From contig JANBPU010000249.1 of the NCBI GenBank assembly GCA_027575805.1, positions 1 through 23,428 on the forward strand: a stretch of DNA of 23,428 bases. The letters run 5' to 3'. Source of the stretch: Mycoemilia scoparia (lineage: Eukaryota; Kickxellomycota; Kickxellomycetes; Kickxellales; Kickxellaceae). The position numbers were made by a program, and so were the translations under genes. The notes beneath the pieces are model-generated. The model saw nothing but the letters and a program-made list of their open reading frames with translations, did not search any database and was not told the origin of the DNA. Shown here in pieces: positions 1 to 8,345 of this stretch. The first letter of the stretch is position 1. Every line of letters starts with the position of its first letter.

Positions 1-651
1 TGACTTCGGGCATTATCAAAGCAGTTCAAAGAGGACACAAAGGGCAGTAACCCGAAGTTAGCTCTGCAGGGCAAGTGGGTCCAGAAATCCCCGATATGGA
101 CATTATGAGTTTAGGATTATTGCGCTCGACTTTATTGTCTACACAATGTGTTGTAACCACACATTTAGGCCATTGCACCGGTCACACTCAAGATATAAAT
201 TCAAATATGCAAAATACATTATGTTCACAATATAAACCGACCCTTGCTTAGATTAATTTTTCTTTACAAGTCTACACATGGTTGCCCAAAAAATTATTAA
301 CTGTATTTGAATTGAGTAGCGTGGCTCTCTAAGCATCTCTGGATATGAAAATATCAATTTTGATGTCAGCCCATCTTTACTTCATGAGCTCTAAACAAAA
401 AGGGTGGAGCAAATTTTCATTGTATTAAAATGATTTGACATAATAGCAGGAGTTATAATTCTTTAACCTTTAAATCCAAATGAAATATACTAAACCGCAT
501 TTATTATGATGCTTTTAACTTGAATTTAAAAACTTTTGTAAGTCATTAAAAATGAAATGAATGTGTTTGTATTTGATATCTAAAATTGGTATTAGCTTTG
601 TGGCCTAATGGAAATTAAATGCAGCAAGTCAATTAAGAATTAGCACATACA
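1..651. other. 3' flank of the Chm7 gene, no gene assigned
   Basis: No intact gene is visible. The first 61 bases carry a 9-of-10 inverted repeat (TGACTTCGGG at 1-10 against CCCGAAGTTA at 52-61). Frame 3 on the + strand is open from about 49 to 249 after one stop and could be a decayed coding stretch, but no family is recognisable. The remainder is AT-rich and probably contains the 3' UTR of the minus-strand gene that ends at 652. Confidence 0.5.
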
Positions 652-2427
652 CTATTGTGCAGGAATAGCAACCCTTTCGTTACCATTTTCATCAGTAGAG
701 CTTTCTTTGTTGGTATTATCTTTGGTACCTTCATCATGAATGTTCTTATTTTCACTAATTTCTTTCTCTTTCTTATTTCTCTCGAGCTCCATTTCCTTTT
801 CGCTGACTTTGAGTTTAAGAAAAGACTTGTAAAGCTCTTCATCATCTTTATTAATATTAGCAGAAATTGCGTTATTGGATTCGACTGACTTCTCTTTTTC
901 TGGAACAACTTTCGCAGGCTTCCTTTCCTCTTCGATATCTTTTTCCTGTTCTTTTTCTTCTTGCTGTTGAGCACCAGCAGTCTCTTTAATGAGTTTTTCA
1001 AGCTCATCTTCAAGCTCCGAATCATCAATAATAGTGCTTGACAATGAAGAAGCATGTATTCCAGTTCCAAGACTCGACTCTGTGACTCTTTCTCTCAATA
1101 CCTCATCAACTTCAGCCTGATCAGCCAACGCATCATTCAAGTCATCCAAAATATCATCAACCTTATCAGCATTCAACCCAAACTTTTTGTTGAATTCACG
1201 AAGAGTCTCAGTACCCAGCTGATAAGCCATCAAAATCTCTGCATCAGATTCTGATGATTCAATCTTTGAAACAATATGCTCAAGCGTGTTTAGGGCTGAA
1301 ACGCGAGTAGGCAGAACATCAGATTCGACCTGCTTTTTCATTTTAAGATAAGTTGTAGCAACTTGTTTTTGCTTTTTAACCAGTGATTCTCGAGTCATGG
1401 TATCCAGTTCTTCGATTCGAGATTGTAAGCTTTCTACCTGCAATTTAATTCTGTTCCGCGAATTTACTAGTTTTAGGATATCAACATCTGTTTTGGTTAT
1501 TGGATCTACGTGAGATTTTTCGGGATGAACAAATTTTATGATTTGGTATTGAGAAGTTTGTGTTGTGGCTCCTGTGGCTGATGCTGTTGGGTCTGCTGAT
1601 GTCACTAGACTATATTGATCCGAGAGATACTTTAATATGACCATTGCATCTATTTCTGACATCCTTATGTTAGATGCCCCTTGAGTGACTTTGGATCCAG
1701 ATACAACAGATGTTGCTACTACTTTGCCAAACTTTTTTTGGAACTGATCAAATGTCATTAAACAATCAGTTGAGGGAAACTTGATGCTCTGTTTTTGAAT
1801 AGACATGACTTTGTCACCAATTGCCTTTACGATAGGAAGGGCAACATACCATGACACCTTGTCCTTTTCAACAGGATACAAGATAGAAGAAGCAATAGGT
1901 ATCCCGCCTATTAACCACTTTGTCAGCCTGGACACCAGTCGCTGGGATCTAAAGAATTGGTCATAAGATGACAGGTGACTCGAATTAACAAGCTCCGATA
2001 TAACACTATCTATGCTCATTGGTGTATCATCGCCAACAGTAAACTGAAGTTGAAGTTTAGAGCTGTCCATGCATGTTACGGTTTCAAGAATAATGTCATG
2101 ATCATCTTTGTTGGCTGCGGAGTTTTTTGAACTTTCGTTTTGGAAACCTTCGAAAAGAGTATGCTCTAGCTCTCCAGACTCTGTATTCATACCATCATGA
2201 CTATAGTCCTGACGGATTGAAAGCAGACCGGCTTTTAATGCCCGCAAAATAAGCTGTTTCCATACTTGTATATTTTGTTTGTATCCATCTGGGTTGGTTG
2301 TCTTTAAGAGTTCAAGGTCGCTGTATAGGGCTGCTCTTGAATTACTTTTGTTTATTTGTGGAATATTGCTCAGAAATTCTTGCAATGGAGTAGTTGAATT
2401 CGAGGTTTTTGGTACCGAATCTGTCAT
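652..2427 (-). CDS. CHM7: Chm7/CHMP7-like ESCRT-III protein
   Basis: Predicted ESCRT-III-family protein of 591 residues in a single exon. Residues about 30-300 resemble the divergent N-terminal winged-helix half of CHMP7. Residues about 315-450 are a Snf7-type helical core: a basic first helix (SRNRIKLQVESLQSRIEEL), a KKQKQVATTYLKMKKQ segment, then an acidic helix ending DDILDDLNDALADQAEVDE. Residues 469-481 (DSELEDELEKLIK) fit the spacing of a MIM1 motif that binds MIT domains such as Vps4, except that the usual Arg is Glu. Known role of the family: it is recruited by LEM-domain proteins to the inner nuclear membrane and seeds ESCRT-III for envelope sealing and nuclear-pore surveillance. Yeast and human members are about 450 residues; here a Lys/Glu-rich tail of about 100 residues (488-591) is extra. 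The ATG at 2425-2427 gives the full N-terminal half. It lies in the same orientation as the next gene, 477 nt upstream. Confidence 0.82.
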   Translation of the reverse strand: MTDSVPKTSNSTTPLQEFLSNIPQINKSNSRAALYSDLELLKTTNPDGYKQNIQVWKQLILRALKAGLLSIRQDYSHDGMNTESGELEHTLFEGFQNESSKNSAANKDDHDIILETVTCMDSSKLQLQFTVGDDTPMSIDSVISELVNSSHLSSYDQFFRSQRLVSRLTKWLIGGIPIASSILYPVEKDKVSWYVALPIVKAIGDKVMSIQKQSIKFPSTDCLMTFDQFQKKFGKVVATSVVSGSKVTQGASNIRMSEIDAMVILKYLSDQYSLVTSADPTASATGATTQTSQYQIIKFVHPEKSHVDPITKTDVDILKLVNSRNRIKLQVESLQSRIEELDTMTRESLVKKQKQVATTYLKMKKQVESDVLPTRVSALNTLEHIVSKIESSESDAEILMAYQLGTETLREFNKKFGLNADKVDDILDDLNDALADQAEVDEVLRERVTESSLGTGIHASSLSSTIIDDSELEDELEKLIKETAGAQQQEEKEQEKDIEEERKPAKVVPEKEKSVESNNAISANINKDDEELYKSFLKLKVSEKEMELERNKKEKEISENKNIHDEGTKDNTNKESSTDENGNERVAIPAQ

Positions 2428-2904
2428 CGTCTATAGTATTTTTATTATTACTACTACTACTCGAGTTCATCAAATTATCAATAGAATACCAAAAAATATG
2501 CAATGCTACTAGAACAGCCAATAACAAATAGCAGCAGCTATTTCAACATCACGTTTACTAGAGTTTGGTTATGGGGAATAAAACAAATATTGATCTATCT
2601 CATGCCACAAATATTCTGGCATTTTATTCCCAACCTATCGGTGGTTTTGGACACAGGACAATATGTGTTTATTGAAAAACATAGAAAACAAACAAACGGA
2701 CAGACAAACAAAACGCACAGATAAAGAGGTGAAAAAGCGAGAGGACAAGCCAGTTGAATTAAAGATATAGTAGTAATAAAAATGAGAGGATTGGTATGCT
2801 TTGTAAAAGCTTCAAGTATAAATGTAAAAAAAACGAGGTGTTGATATAACATCAAAGATTGCTGTGCCGAATTAATATAATATAAAATAAGGAACGAAAC
2901 ATTA
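2428..2904. other. Intergenic region upstream of CHM7
   Basis: 477 nt between two minus-strand genes; it should hold the CHM7 promoter and the 3' UTR of the Hsp20-like gene. Short tracts of TAC/ACT repeats occur just upstream of the CHM7 start (2445-2462), and an ACAAACAAAC-like tract lies at about 2688-2712. Open frames here are AT-rich and low-complexity, and I do not call a gene. Confidence 0.5.
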
Positions 2905-4620
2905 TTATTCCTTATCAGCAGCAGGAATTGTGACGACCAATGCACCGCGTTTATTGATTTCAACAAATGTGCGGTTGAAGTTGAGCATTTTCTTTGAGAT
3001 CTTGAAGCGCTTGGAAAATTTCATACTGTCGTATTCAGCAACATCCTCGTACATGTCCTTATCGGCCCGCATTGACTTCTTGTGGTGGTGTTTACTCTTT
3101 CGATGGTGGTGGTGACGACGATGATGATGGTAGTCACCTTCATCAGATGAACTACTATAGTCGGAGCTGCTGCTACTACTGCTGCTGCTATCCATACTAC
3201 TTCTATGACGGTGGGCAGGCAAACCCTCTCCTTCTGGAAGTTCAAGGAAAGTCCCATGAACAACCAAATGCCCATGAATGATATCTACATACACCCGTTT
3301 GGCTTCCTTCATAATATCTGGAATGGTCAGTACAAACTTCTTGGAGGTGGCTGAAAGCGTATGGATAAGGAATAGCTCGGTGTTCCTTGGGATAAGTGCA
3401 TCATCAGGAATGAAATCATAGTCTGGCCAGATGCGGAAGTTAGTTCTGTTGAAACGAGAATTTTGGTTATAAGGAATCGAACAAAGCCCGGAACAGAATA
3501 TACGACAGAGAGCACTGCATCCTCTGGGCTGAGGCAGTGGCTTGACTTTGCCTCCAAATTGCTCAGTCACGCTTTTTCGACTCTCCCTCTCTTCATCTCT
3601 GCGACGTTCTTCGTCGGTCTTTATCTCCCATTCCTCTTTAACTTTTATGTTGACCTTTTCTTTGGAACAATGATCCCTGCGCTGGTTGAGCTCCCACTCA
3701 TCTTCTTTGACCTTAACTTTAACCTTTTCTCCAGAATAATGATGGTCGTGGTGATCTTTCAACTCCCATTCATTGTCCTTGACTTTAACTTTGACCTTCT
3801 CTGTGTACTTGTCTTCCTCGTAATAGGGTTTTGGCGGTGGTGGGGAATGGTATCTCCTGGGTGGTGGTGATGGAGAGCAATGGATCTTTGTTCTCTCATG
3901 GCGTCTTCTTTCACGCCTCCCACGGCAGCTGCTGTCACTGTCGCTTACAATCTCCGCCGTGACATGTACACGAACATCATTACCACAATCTACTGTCTGA
4001 ACACGACCATCCGGGACACATTGCTTTTCCACAACCGTTGCACCTCCACCATAATGATCTACTCTTGCTCCAGCAAAGCTCTGTCTGTGTGGCGATGGCC
4101 TGAATGGTGCGTAGAAGCTATCGTTGTGTCTTGACCATCCATTACCGCCACTCATCATCGAGTTTCTGAAATCCATGCTCACATTTTGGAATGGATATTC
4201 CTTGTGTGTATGAGACGATGCCTCTGATTTCCTTGAGTACGATTCTGACTCGCGACGCAGGTGATGCGATGTTGTACACTCGCATTGGCATTCACTAGGA
4301 TGGCAATGGCAGGCTGTATTAAAGTGACAAGGACAGCCCTTTGAACATCTAATGCAGACACTCAATTTGACTCCATCGTCGTGATGACGGTGGTGATGAT
4401 GGCTCCCACTACTTGCAGAAGCGGAATATCTAGTTTCGCTTCCGGATTCTCTTGAATAGGATTCCGAAGATCTGCAATCACCATGCTTATGGTGCTCAGG
4501 AACGCGTCCACAATCTCTTTCTCGATTGCATTCGGGGCAAGTTGGATCGTATAGTCTCGAAGACCACGAAAAGTGTTGGAAACCACCACCGCCCCCGCCC
4601 CCAAAGTTACTCGAAAACAT
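2905..4620 (-). CDS. Cys/His/Ser-rich protein with a split Hsp20-like domain
   Basis: 571 residues, one exon, ATG at 4618-4620. Order of parts: Gly run (7-13); Cys/His-rich segment with a CPC-H-x-CHC-type cluster at 89-115; Ser/Arg and Pro-rich linker; three imperfect repeats of about 23 residues beginning EKVKVKVK / EKVKVKVK / EKVNIKVK at 274, 298 and 321, each followed by an EWE core; a Cys patch (368-380). Residues 428-460 (KKFVLTIPDI, then VYVDIIHGHLVVHG) read as the first beta strands of an alpha-crystallin domain. Residues 533-566 (MKFSKRFKISKKM, then VEINKRGALVVTIP) read as the last strands, with the hallmark G-x-L in GAL. Between them is a Ser/His/Asp-rich insertion of about 72 residues. 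Small heat-shock proteins normally carry this domain unbroken in about 90 residues and act as ATP-independent chaperones. The Hsp20 assignment is inference from motif order. No clear heat-shock element was found upstream. It could alternatively be a structural or metal-binding protein. Confidence 0.6.
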   Translation of the reverse strand: MFSSNFGGGGGGGFQHFSWSSRLYDPTCPECNRERDCGRVPEHHKHGDCRSSESYSRESGSETRYSASASSGSHHHHRHHDDGVKLSVCIRCSKGCPCHFNTACHCHPSECQCECTTSHHLRRESESYSRKSEASSHTHKEYPFQNVSMDFRNSMMSGGNGWSRHNDSFYAPFRPSPHRQSFAGARVDHYGGGATVVEKQCVPDGRVQTVDCGNDVRVHVTAEIVSDSDSSCRGRRERRRHERTKIHCSPSPPPRRYHSPPPPKPYYEEDKYTEKVKVKVKDNEWELKDHHDHHYSGEKVKVKVKEDEWELNQRRDHCSKEKVNIKVKEEWEIKTDEERRRDEERESRKSVTEQFGGKVKPLPQPRGCSALCRIFCSGLCSIPYNQNSRFNRTNFRIWPDYDFIPDDALIPRNTELFLIHTLSATSKKFVLTIPDIMKEAKRVYVDIIHGHLVVHGTFLELPEGEGLPAHRHRSSMDSSSSSSSSSDYSSSSDEGDYHHHRRHHHHRKSKHHHKKSMRADKDMYEDVAEYDSMKFSKRFKISKKMLNFNRTFVEINKRGALVVTIPAADKE

Positions 4621-5801
4621 ATCTATGTCGCCAAAATCAGACTGGCTGTTTGTACATAAATCAATGCCAGATGAAGCGTTTTGGCGATATCAGTATGCCC
4701 AAATGTGGTTGTACTTGTATCTATTTGTAGCTGATAGGGAAATAGCGCGAATATCAACAGTAAATAGTGAGGTTTAAAAAAGTATATGTAGTAAGACAAA
4801 AAAGAAAAAGAGAGAGAAGGAAGTCTAGTAACCCTGTATAATTCCTTATAATCCCACCAGGTCAACTATACAACCTGGCTATGTATCCATCAAAAATATT
4901 GAGCAAGACATTACACACGCTCACTCACTCACACGCGTAAAAGTAACCCAAAGTAAACAAATAAGCAAACTGATCTTTTTTACTGTGATTGCTAAAGTCC
5001 TTTATCTCCCACACTTCTTGATAATTAGATTGTGTGTACCTTTGGTATTATTTGGGGTGTGGGAGAGAATAGGTTGGAAACACAACCAAGAGCATGCTAG
5101 TATGTTGTAGAATAGCATATAGCTTGGTGTAGTGTGAAGGGTGACCAAAGTTATATTGGATAGAATTTCCCACTGTTATTGAATTTAGGCAAAAACGCCA
5201 GTGTAACGCGTTCCTCACTATCAATATGCTTTTTCCCTTTTGGATCGCTTGTAAGTTTTATCTGTCTCACACCCTGTCTTTATCTTGGCGTCTTTAAAAG
5301 GATTGGCAAAAGAATGATTTATTGATACAAAATGTGCTTCTAAATTTGGCTCTTTGTTTAATGTGGATATCTGGCCCTTTGTCTTTTTTGACATTCGTTT
5401 ATAATAATGGCCATGGAGTCCGACATTTATTGATATTTATTGGTATTCTTAATTTAAATGTATCAATCAATACTGATGTTTCAAATGGCATTTATCTGAA
5501 TAAAATTTAAATTATTGAAATAGCAAAGATATATATGTATATATATCACACCAGAAAGATGTATTTTTATTATAGTAGTCATCAAATAAGCATTCGCCCA
5601 TCAAAAACATTCTCCACTATAATAGTAAAAGCTACTCATACTAATTAAGAGGAATAATGAAAAGAATTTACTTGTAAAGGGAGGACCACATTTCCTAATG
5701 GAAATACAACTACTATACTGCTACTGAAAACAATAAATACAACCAAAATAGATGTGATCAAATAATTAAATCATGTAATTAAACAACATATTCTAGCAAG
5801 T
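4621..5801. other. Intergenic region, no gene seen
   Basis: About 1.2 kb of mostly AT-rich sequence. The first 300 nt lie upstream of the Hsp20-like gene and should hold its promoter. A CCAAT box in reverse orientation (ATTGG) occurs near 5302. From 5330 to 5800 the sequence is strongly AT-rich and probably includes the 3' UTR of the small gene ending at 5802. Open frames up to 92 codons look non-coding. Confidence 0.5.
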
Positions 5802-5888
5802 CTAATTTTTGTTGTAGCTTGCTTGTTCAGCAGCTGGTGTGTTTTCAGAGGTAGCCTTGTCCTTGGGTAAAGAAGAGATATCAGTCAT
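5802..5888 (-). CDS. Possible micro-gene, 28-residue hydrophilic peptide
   Basis: An ATG at 5886-5888 opens a 28-codon frame: MTDISSLPKDKATSENTP followed by AAEQASYNKN, then TAG. The peptide is hydrophilic, rich in Ser, Lys, Glu and Ala, with no signal peptide or membrane segment. The case for it is context: a TATATAAAA box lies 36-44 nt upstream of the ATG, the leader is pyrimidine-rich (CTTTATTATCTTCTAACC immediately before ATG), and a long pyrimidine-biased stretch continues upstream. No GT donor occurs before the stop, so this is not an obvious first exon. I recognise no family. A chance ORF remains possible at this length. Confidence 0.4.
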   Translation of the reverse strand: MTDISSLPKDKATSENTPAAEQASYNKN

Positions 5889-5923
5889 GGTTAGAAGATA
5901 ATAAAGGAAATAATGTTTTGGGG

Positions 5924-5932
5924 TTTTATATA
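5924..5932 (-). promoter_or_regulatory. TATA box upstream of the micro-gene
   Basis: The minus strand reads TATATAAAA here, followed by CCCCAAAACATTATTTCC and the ATG at 5888. The distance to the ATG is about 36-44 nt, which would give a very short leader. AT-rich context lowers the weight of the match. Confidence 0.4.
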
Positions 5933-6331
5933 ATATATAGATTTTTTATATGGGTTTATAGATGAGAATATAATGAAATAAAGTAAAAATAAGAAGAAAA
6001 GAATTAAATTTGGAGGGGATAAAAAGGCTGCGACTAGGTAAGGTCTTCTAACTCTAGAAGATGATGAAGCTCAAGAAAAGTAAAGAATAAAACAACTCTG
6101 TGTAGTATTATATGGTAGAGCTAACATCTGTCTCTTTATAGAGAAAATTTCTATATGGCCACTATTCTATGATTCATATCTTTAGCAAAATAGGCCGTTA
6201 TCCAAACATTTAAACAATATAAATAAAAACATTATAACAATGAACTAGCACAGCCACTATAAACAATAGTGATTTAGTTGGAAGGCCATTTGGGCCTTGA
6301 GCCTACAAAGTCACTACATTTTTAAAATCAA

Positions 6332-6448
6332 GTTGCGGTCATTTACACGAGATCACACCGATACCCGTTCGATTATCGCAGTTAAGCTCGTGATGGCCCG
6401 GTTAGTAGTGCAGTGGGGGACCATGCGCGAATACCGGGTGCAGCAACT
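6332..6448 (+). rRNA. 5S ribosomal RNA
   Basis: About 117 nt with the eukaryotic 5S layout. The 5' end GTTGC (6332-6336) pairs with GCAAC (6443-6447) as helix I. CACCGATACCCGTTCGAT matches the loop A/helix II-III region, GTTAAGCTCGTGATGG holds the TFIIIA/A-box region, and GTAGTGCAGTGGGGGACC followed by ATGCGCGAATACCGGGTG matches helices IV-V and the C box. A T-run follows directly. It stands alone between protein-coding genes, not in an rDNA repeat or tandem array within this window. Ends are uncertain by one or two bases. Confidence 0.95.
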
Positions 6449-6452
6449 TTTT
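6448..6452 (+). terminator. Pol III terminator of the 5S gene
   Basis: TTTTT immediately after the closing helix of the 5S gene, followed by A and a second T-run; this is the standard RNA polymerase III stop signal. Confidence 0.85.
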
Positions 6453-6490
6453 ATTTTGATCTTCTTTCCTCTATCCTTAAAATTTCCATT

Positions 6491-6608
6491 TTGGGCAATA
6501 ATTTTTGAAGGGTGAATTTTGACGACCAATGATTATAAGGGCAATTATTCCCAAATTGATGTCCAATTTTACTAGTAAACTTTTACCCTTCAAAAGTAAT
6601 CTCCCATA
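6491..6608 (+). mobile_element. MITE-like inverted-repeat element, copy 1
   Basis: About 118 bp. The left end TGGGCAATAATTTTTGAAGG is mirrored by a degraded right end (CCCTTCAAAAGTAATCTCCC). Inside are a GATTATAAGGGCAA block and a palindrome-like TTTTACTAGTAAAC, shared with the other copies in this window. It starts 43 nt after the 5S gene and abuts the FAS2 relic. It has no coding capacity, so it would be non-autonomous. Confidence 0.8.
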
Positions 6609-7029
6609 TGGTTGTGATGATACTGTCCTCATGCCAGCCTCAACTGCTATTGAAATTGGAATTCCTATTTATAATATTGTTTCATTTACAAACTCTACAA
6701 CTGATAAAGAGGGACACTCTGACCTCACTCCTCCCCATACTATTCTTTCCACTACTAGGGAAAAGCCAGTCAATTACCAGATACCAGAAACTAAATAGAG
6801 TGATGCCAAAGTCGACCTTACTCACCAGATCCTAGAATCTATAGAAACAAAAAACAGATCAGGTCTGCAAATGGTGCTGATTGTAGCCATCAGGGTATTG
6901 GCATCAATGTTGAATTGGTATCTGCTATCAACACTGATAACACAACCTTTATATAACACATCTTGGCTCCAGCAGAAATCACTGGTCTTTTTTTAGCTTG
7001 TGCTTTATTTAGTATCAGAAGTTGGTTAT
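6609..7029 (+). pseudogene. FAS2: Fatty-acid synthase alpha-subunit (FAS2) pseudogene fragment
   Basis: Two parts of the fungal type I FAS alpha chain are recognisable in different frames. In frame 1 (about 6609-6760) the translation includes DDTVLMPASTAIEIGIPIYN and then SFTNSTTDKEGHS..ILSTTRE, which fits the late ketoacyl-synthase stretch whose usual form is TATDKxGRSVPAPGxGxLTTARE. This frame ends at TAG 6796-6798. In frame 3 (about 6867-7029) GIGINVELVSAINTDNTTFI fits the C-terminal phosphopantetheinyl-transferase domain (G-V-D-V-E-L motif), followed by an in-frame TAA (6954-6956) and then APAEITG. The functional gene encodes close to 1,900 residues; most of it is missing here, the two parts are out of frame and interrupted by stops. 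The MITE-like element abuts the left end. The family match is from remembered motifs, not a search. Confidence 0.75.
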
Positions 7030-7342
7030 GTTTCTTTTATTTTTTATTCATCTAAAATTTCCATTTTACATGAACTAATAAAAAAGAATTTAAATATTAA
7101 GCTATTTTTGAAGAATGTTTAGTGACTATGATACCTTGATTTCTCCTCTTTCTGCAATTCTTTTCTTAGTTGTCACTTTTATAAATAAAATGACTAGAAT
7201 CAATATACTAAAAATCCATCAACCCATAACACTTAGGCACTGATCATACTCTTGTCCTGCTTTATTGAAAATGGCAATCAATATGATGATAAGCATTAAA
7301 TACTTTCTATCTTTTTGGGTAATTTGACATCGATTCAAAAGA
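7030..7342. other. Intergenic region upstream of TIM10
   Basis: About 310 nt of AT-rich sequence containing the TIM10 promoter. No clear TATA box or other gene was identified. Confidence 0.5.
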
Positions 7343-7832
7343 ATGTTTGGTCTATTCGGTGGTGGTAACAGCAACAACAAGACACAACAACCCCAGGCAC
7401 CAGTTGGTGGTACGCCTGGAGGTTTTGGTGGAATGGGTGCTACTGGTGCTGGTATGGATCCACAAATGCAATATGCTGCTGCTGAACAAGAACTTGAGAT
7501 GGTCACTGACATGTTTACAAGGTTAGTATCATTATTTTATTACTATAATTTGTGGAATACACTTGTGTGTACAGAAATATGAAAATTTCTTCAGTATTTG
7601 TTACAAATACAGAGTCCAAACATTAAGAAAATCTTTATCTAATAATATTTAAATAATATATAGACTTGGAGATGCTTGCCACAAGAAATGCATCTTACAA
7701 AAATACAATGATGAAGAATTGACCAAAGGGGAATCGGTTTGCTTAGATCGTTGTGTTTCAAAGTTCTTCCAGGTTAACAAGGAAGTCAGTGACAAGTTGA
7801 CCAAACTTTCTCAACTCAGTGCTTCTGCCTAA
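7343..7832 (+). CDS. TIM10: Mitochondrial intermembrane-space chaperone Tim10
   Basis: Two exons, 7343-7521 and 7664-7832, give 115 residues; the 142-nt intron runs GTTAGT..TATAG with a CTAAT branch-site candidate near 7639. The product is a small TIM chaperone that, with Tim9, forms the hexamer escorting hydrophobic precursors through the intermembrane space to the TIM22 and SAM machineries. The twin CX3C motif is complete: C65-HKK-C69 and C86-LDR-C90, separated by 16 residues, the Tim10 spacing. AAEQELEMVTDMFTRL before the first motif and CLDRCVSKFF after it are typical of Tim10 and not of Tim9, Tim8 or Tim13. An N-terminal extension of about 35 residues is rich in Gly, Asn, Gln and Pro, longer than in yeast. 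The ATG at 7343 is the only candidate upstream of the conserved region in frame. Confidence 0.96.
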
Positions 7833-7959
7833 AAATATTACAATAGAGTATACATAGACTTTGGAATATTGTGCTGTATTGTGTTGTAGTCTTTTAAAAA
7901 TATAAACAAATAAATGAAAATTTCCTCCACATAGCCTGTTACAACATTTAATGAACTAT

Positions 7960-8076
7960 ATGGGCAATAATTTTTGAAGGATGAATTATAGTGACCAGTG
8001 ATTATAGAGGCAATCACAGCCAAATGAATGTCCAGTTTTACTAATAAACTTTTACCCTTCAAAAATTATTGCCCAT
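7960..8076 (+). mobile_element. MITE-like inverted-repeat element, copy 2
   Basis: 117 bp with perfect 21-bp terminal inverted repeats: ATGGGCAATAATTTTTGAAG plus G at 7960-7980, mirrored by its reverse complement ending GCCCAT at 8076. The interior (GTGACCAGTGATTATAGAGG, GCCAAATGAATGTCCAGTTT, ACTAATAAACTTTTACCC) aligns with copies 1, 3 and 4. It lies 128 nt after the TIM10 stop. Best-preserved copy in the window. Confidence 0.88.
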
Positions 8077-8345
8077 TTATTGCTTACTCTTTTATCATTA
8101 ATCTATCTGTTTATTTGTTTCAATTTTTGCATCCAAGCATGCTATGTATATCATACAACACTGTTTAGAAACCACAACATTTAACTTTAACTCATTCTTA
8201 CTCTGACCTTGTATAAAAATATTTTTTTATTGTACAATTCATCATTATAAATAGAAAAGATATCCAAAAAAGAATAAAGTAACTGATGCACATAATCATC
8301 ATAATTATTAAGAAACAGCAACAATAATGGTATTGGTATTAGTAT

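Noticed and set aside
601..625. tRNA A-box-like TGGCCTAATGG
   Set aside because: No B box or cloverleaf follows within tRNA distance on either strand.
2595..2966. 123-codon minus-strand ORF between CHM7 and the Hsp20-like gene
   Set aside because: Hydrophobic low-complexity translation of AT-rich DNA that overlaps the end of a better-supported gene in another frame.
6529..6798. An 89-codon ORF with ATG at 6529
   Set aside because: Its start lies inside the MITE-like element; only the part after 6609 resembles FAS alpha, and it stops early. It is treated as a pseudogene fragment.
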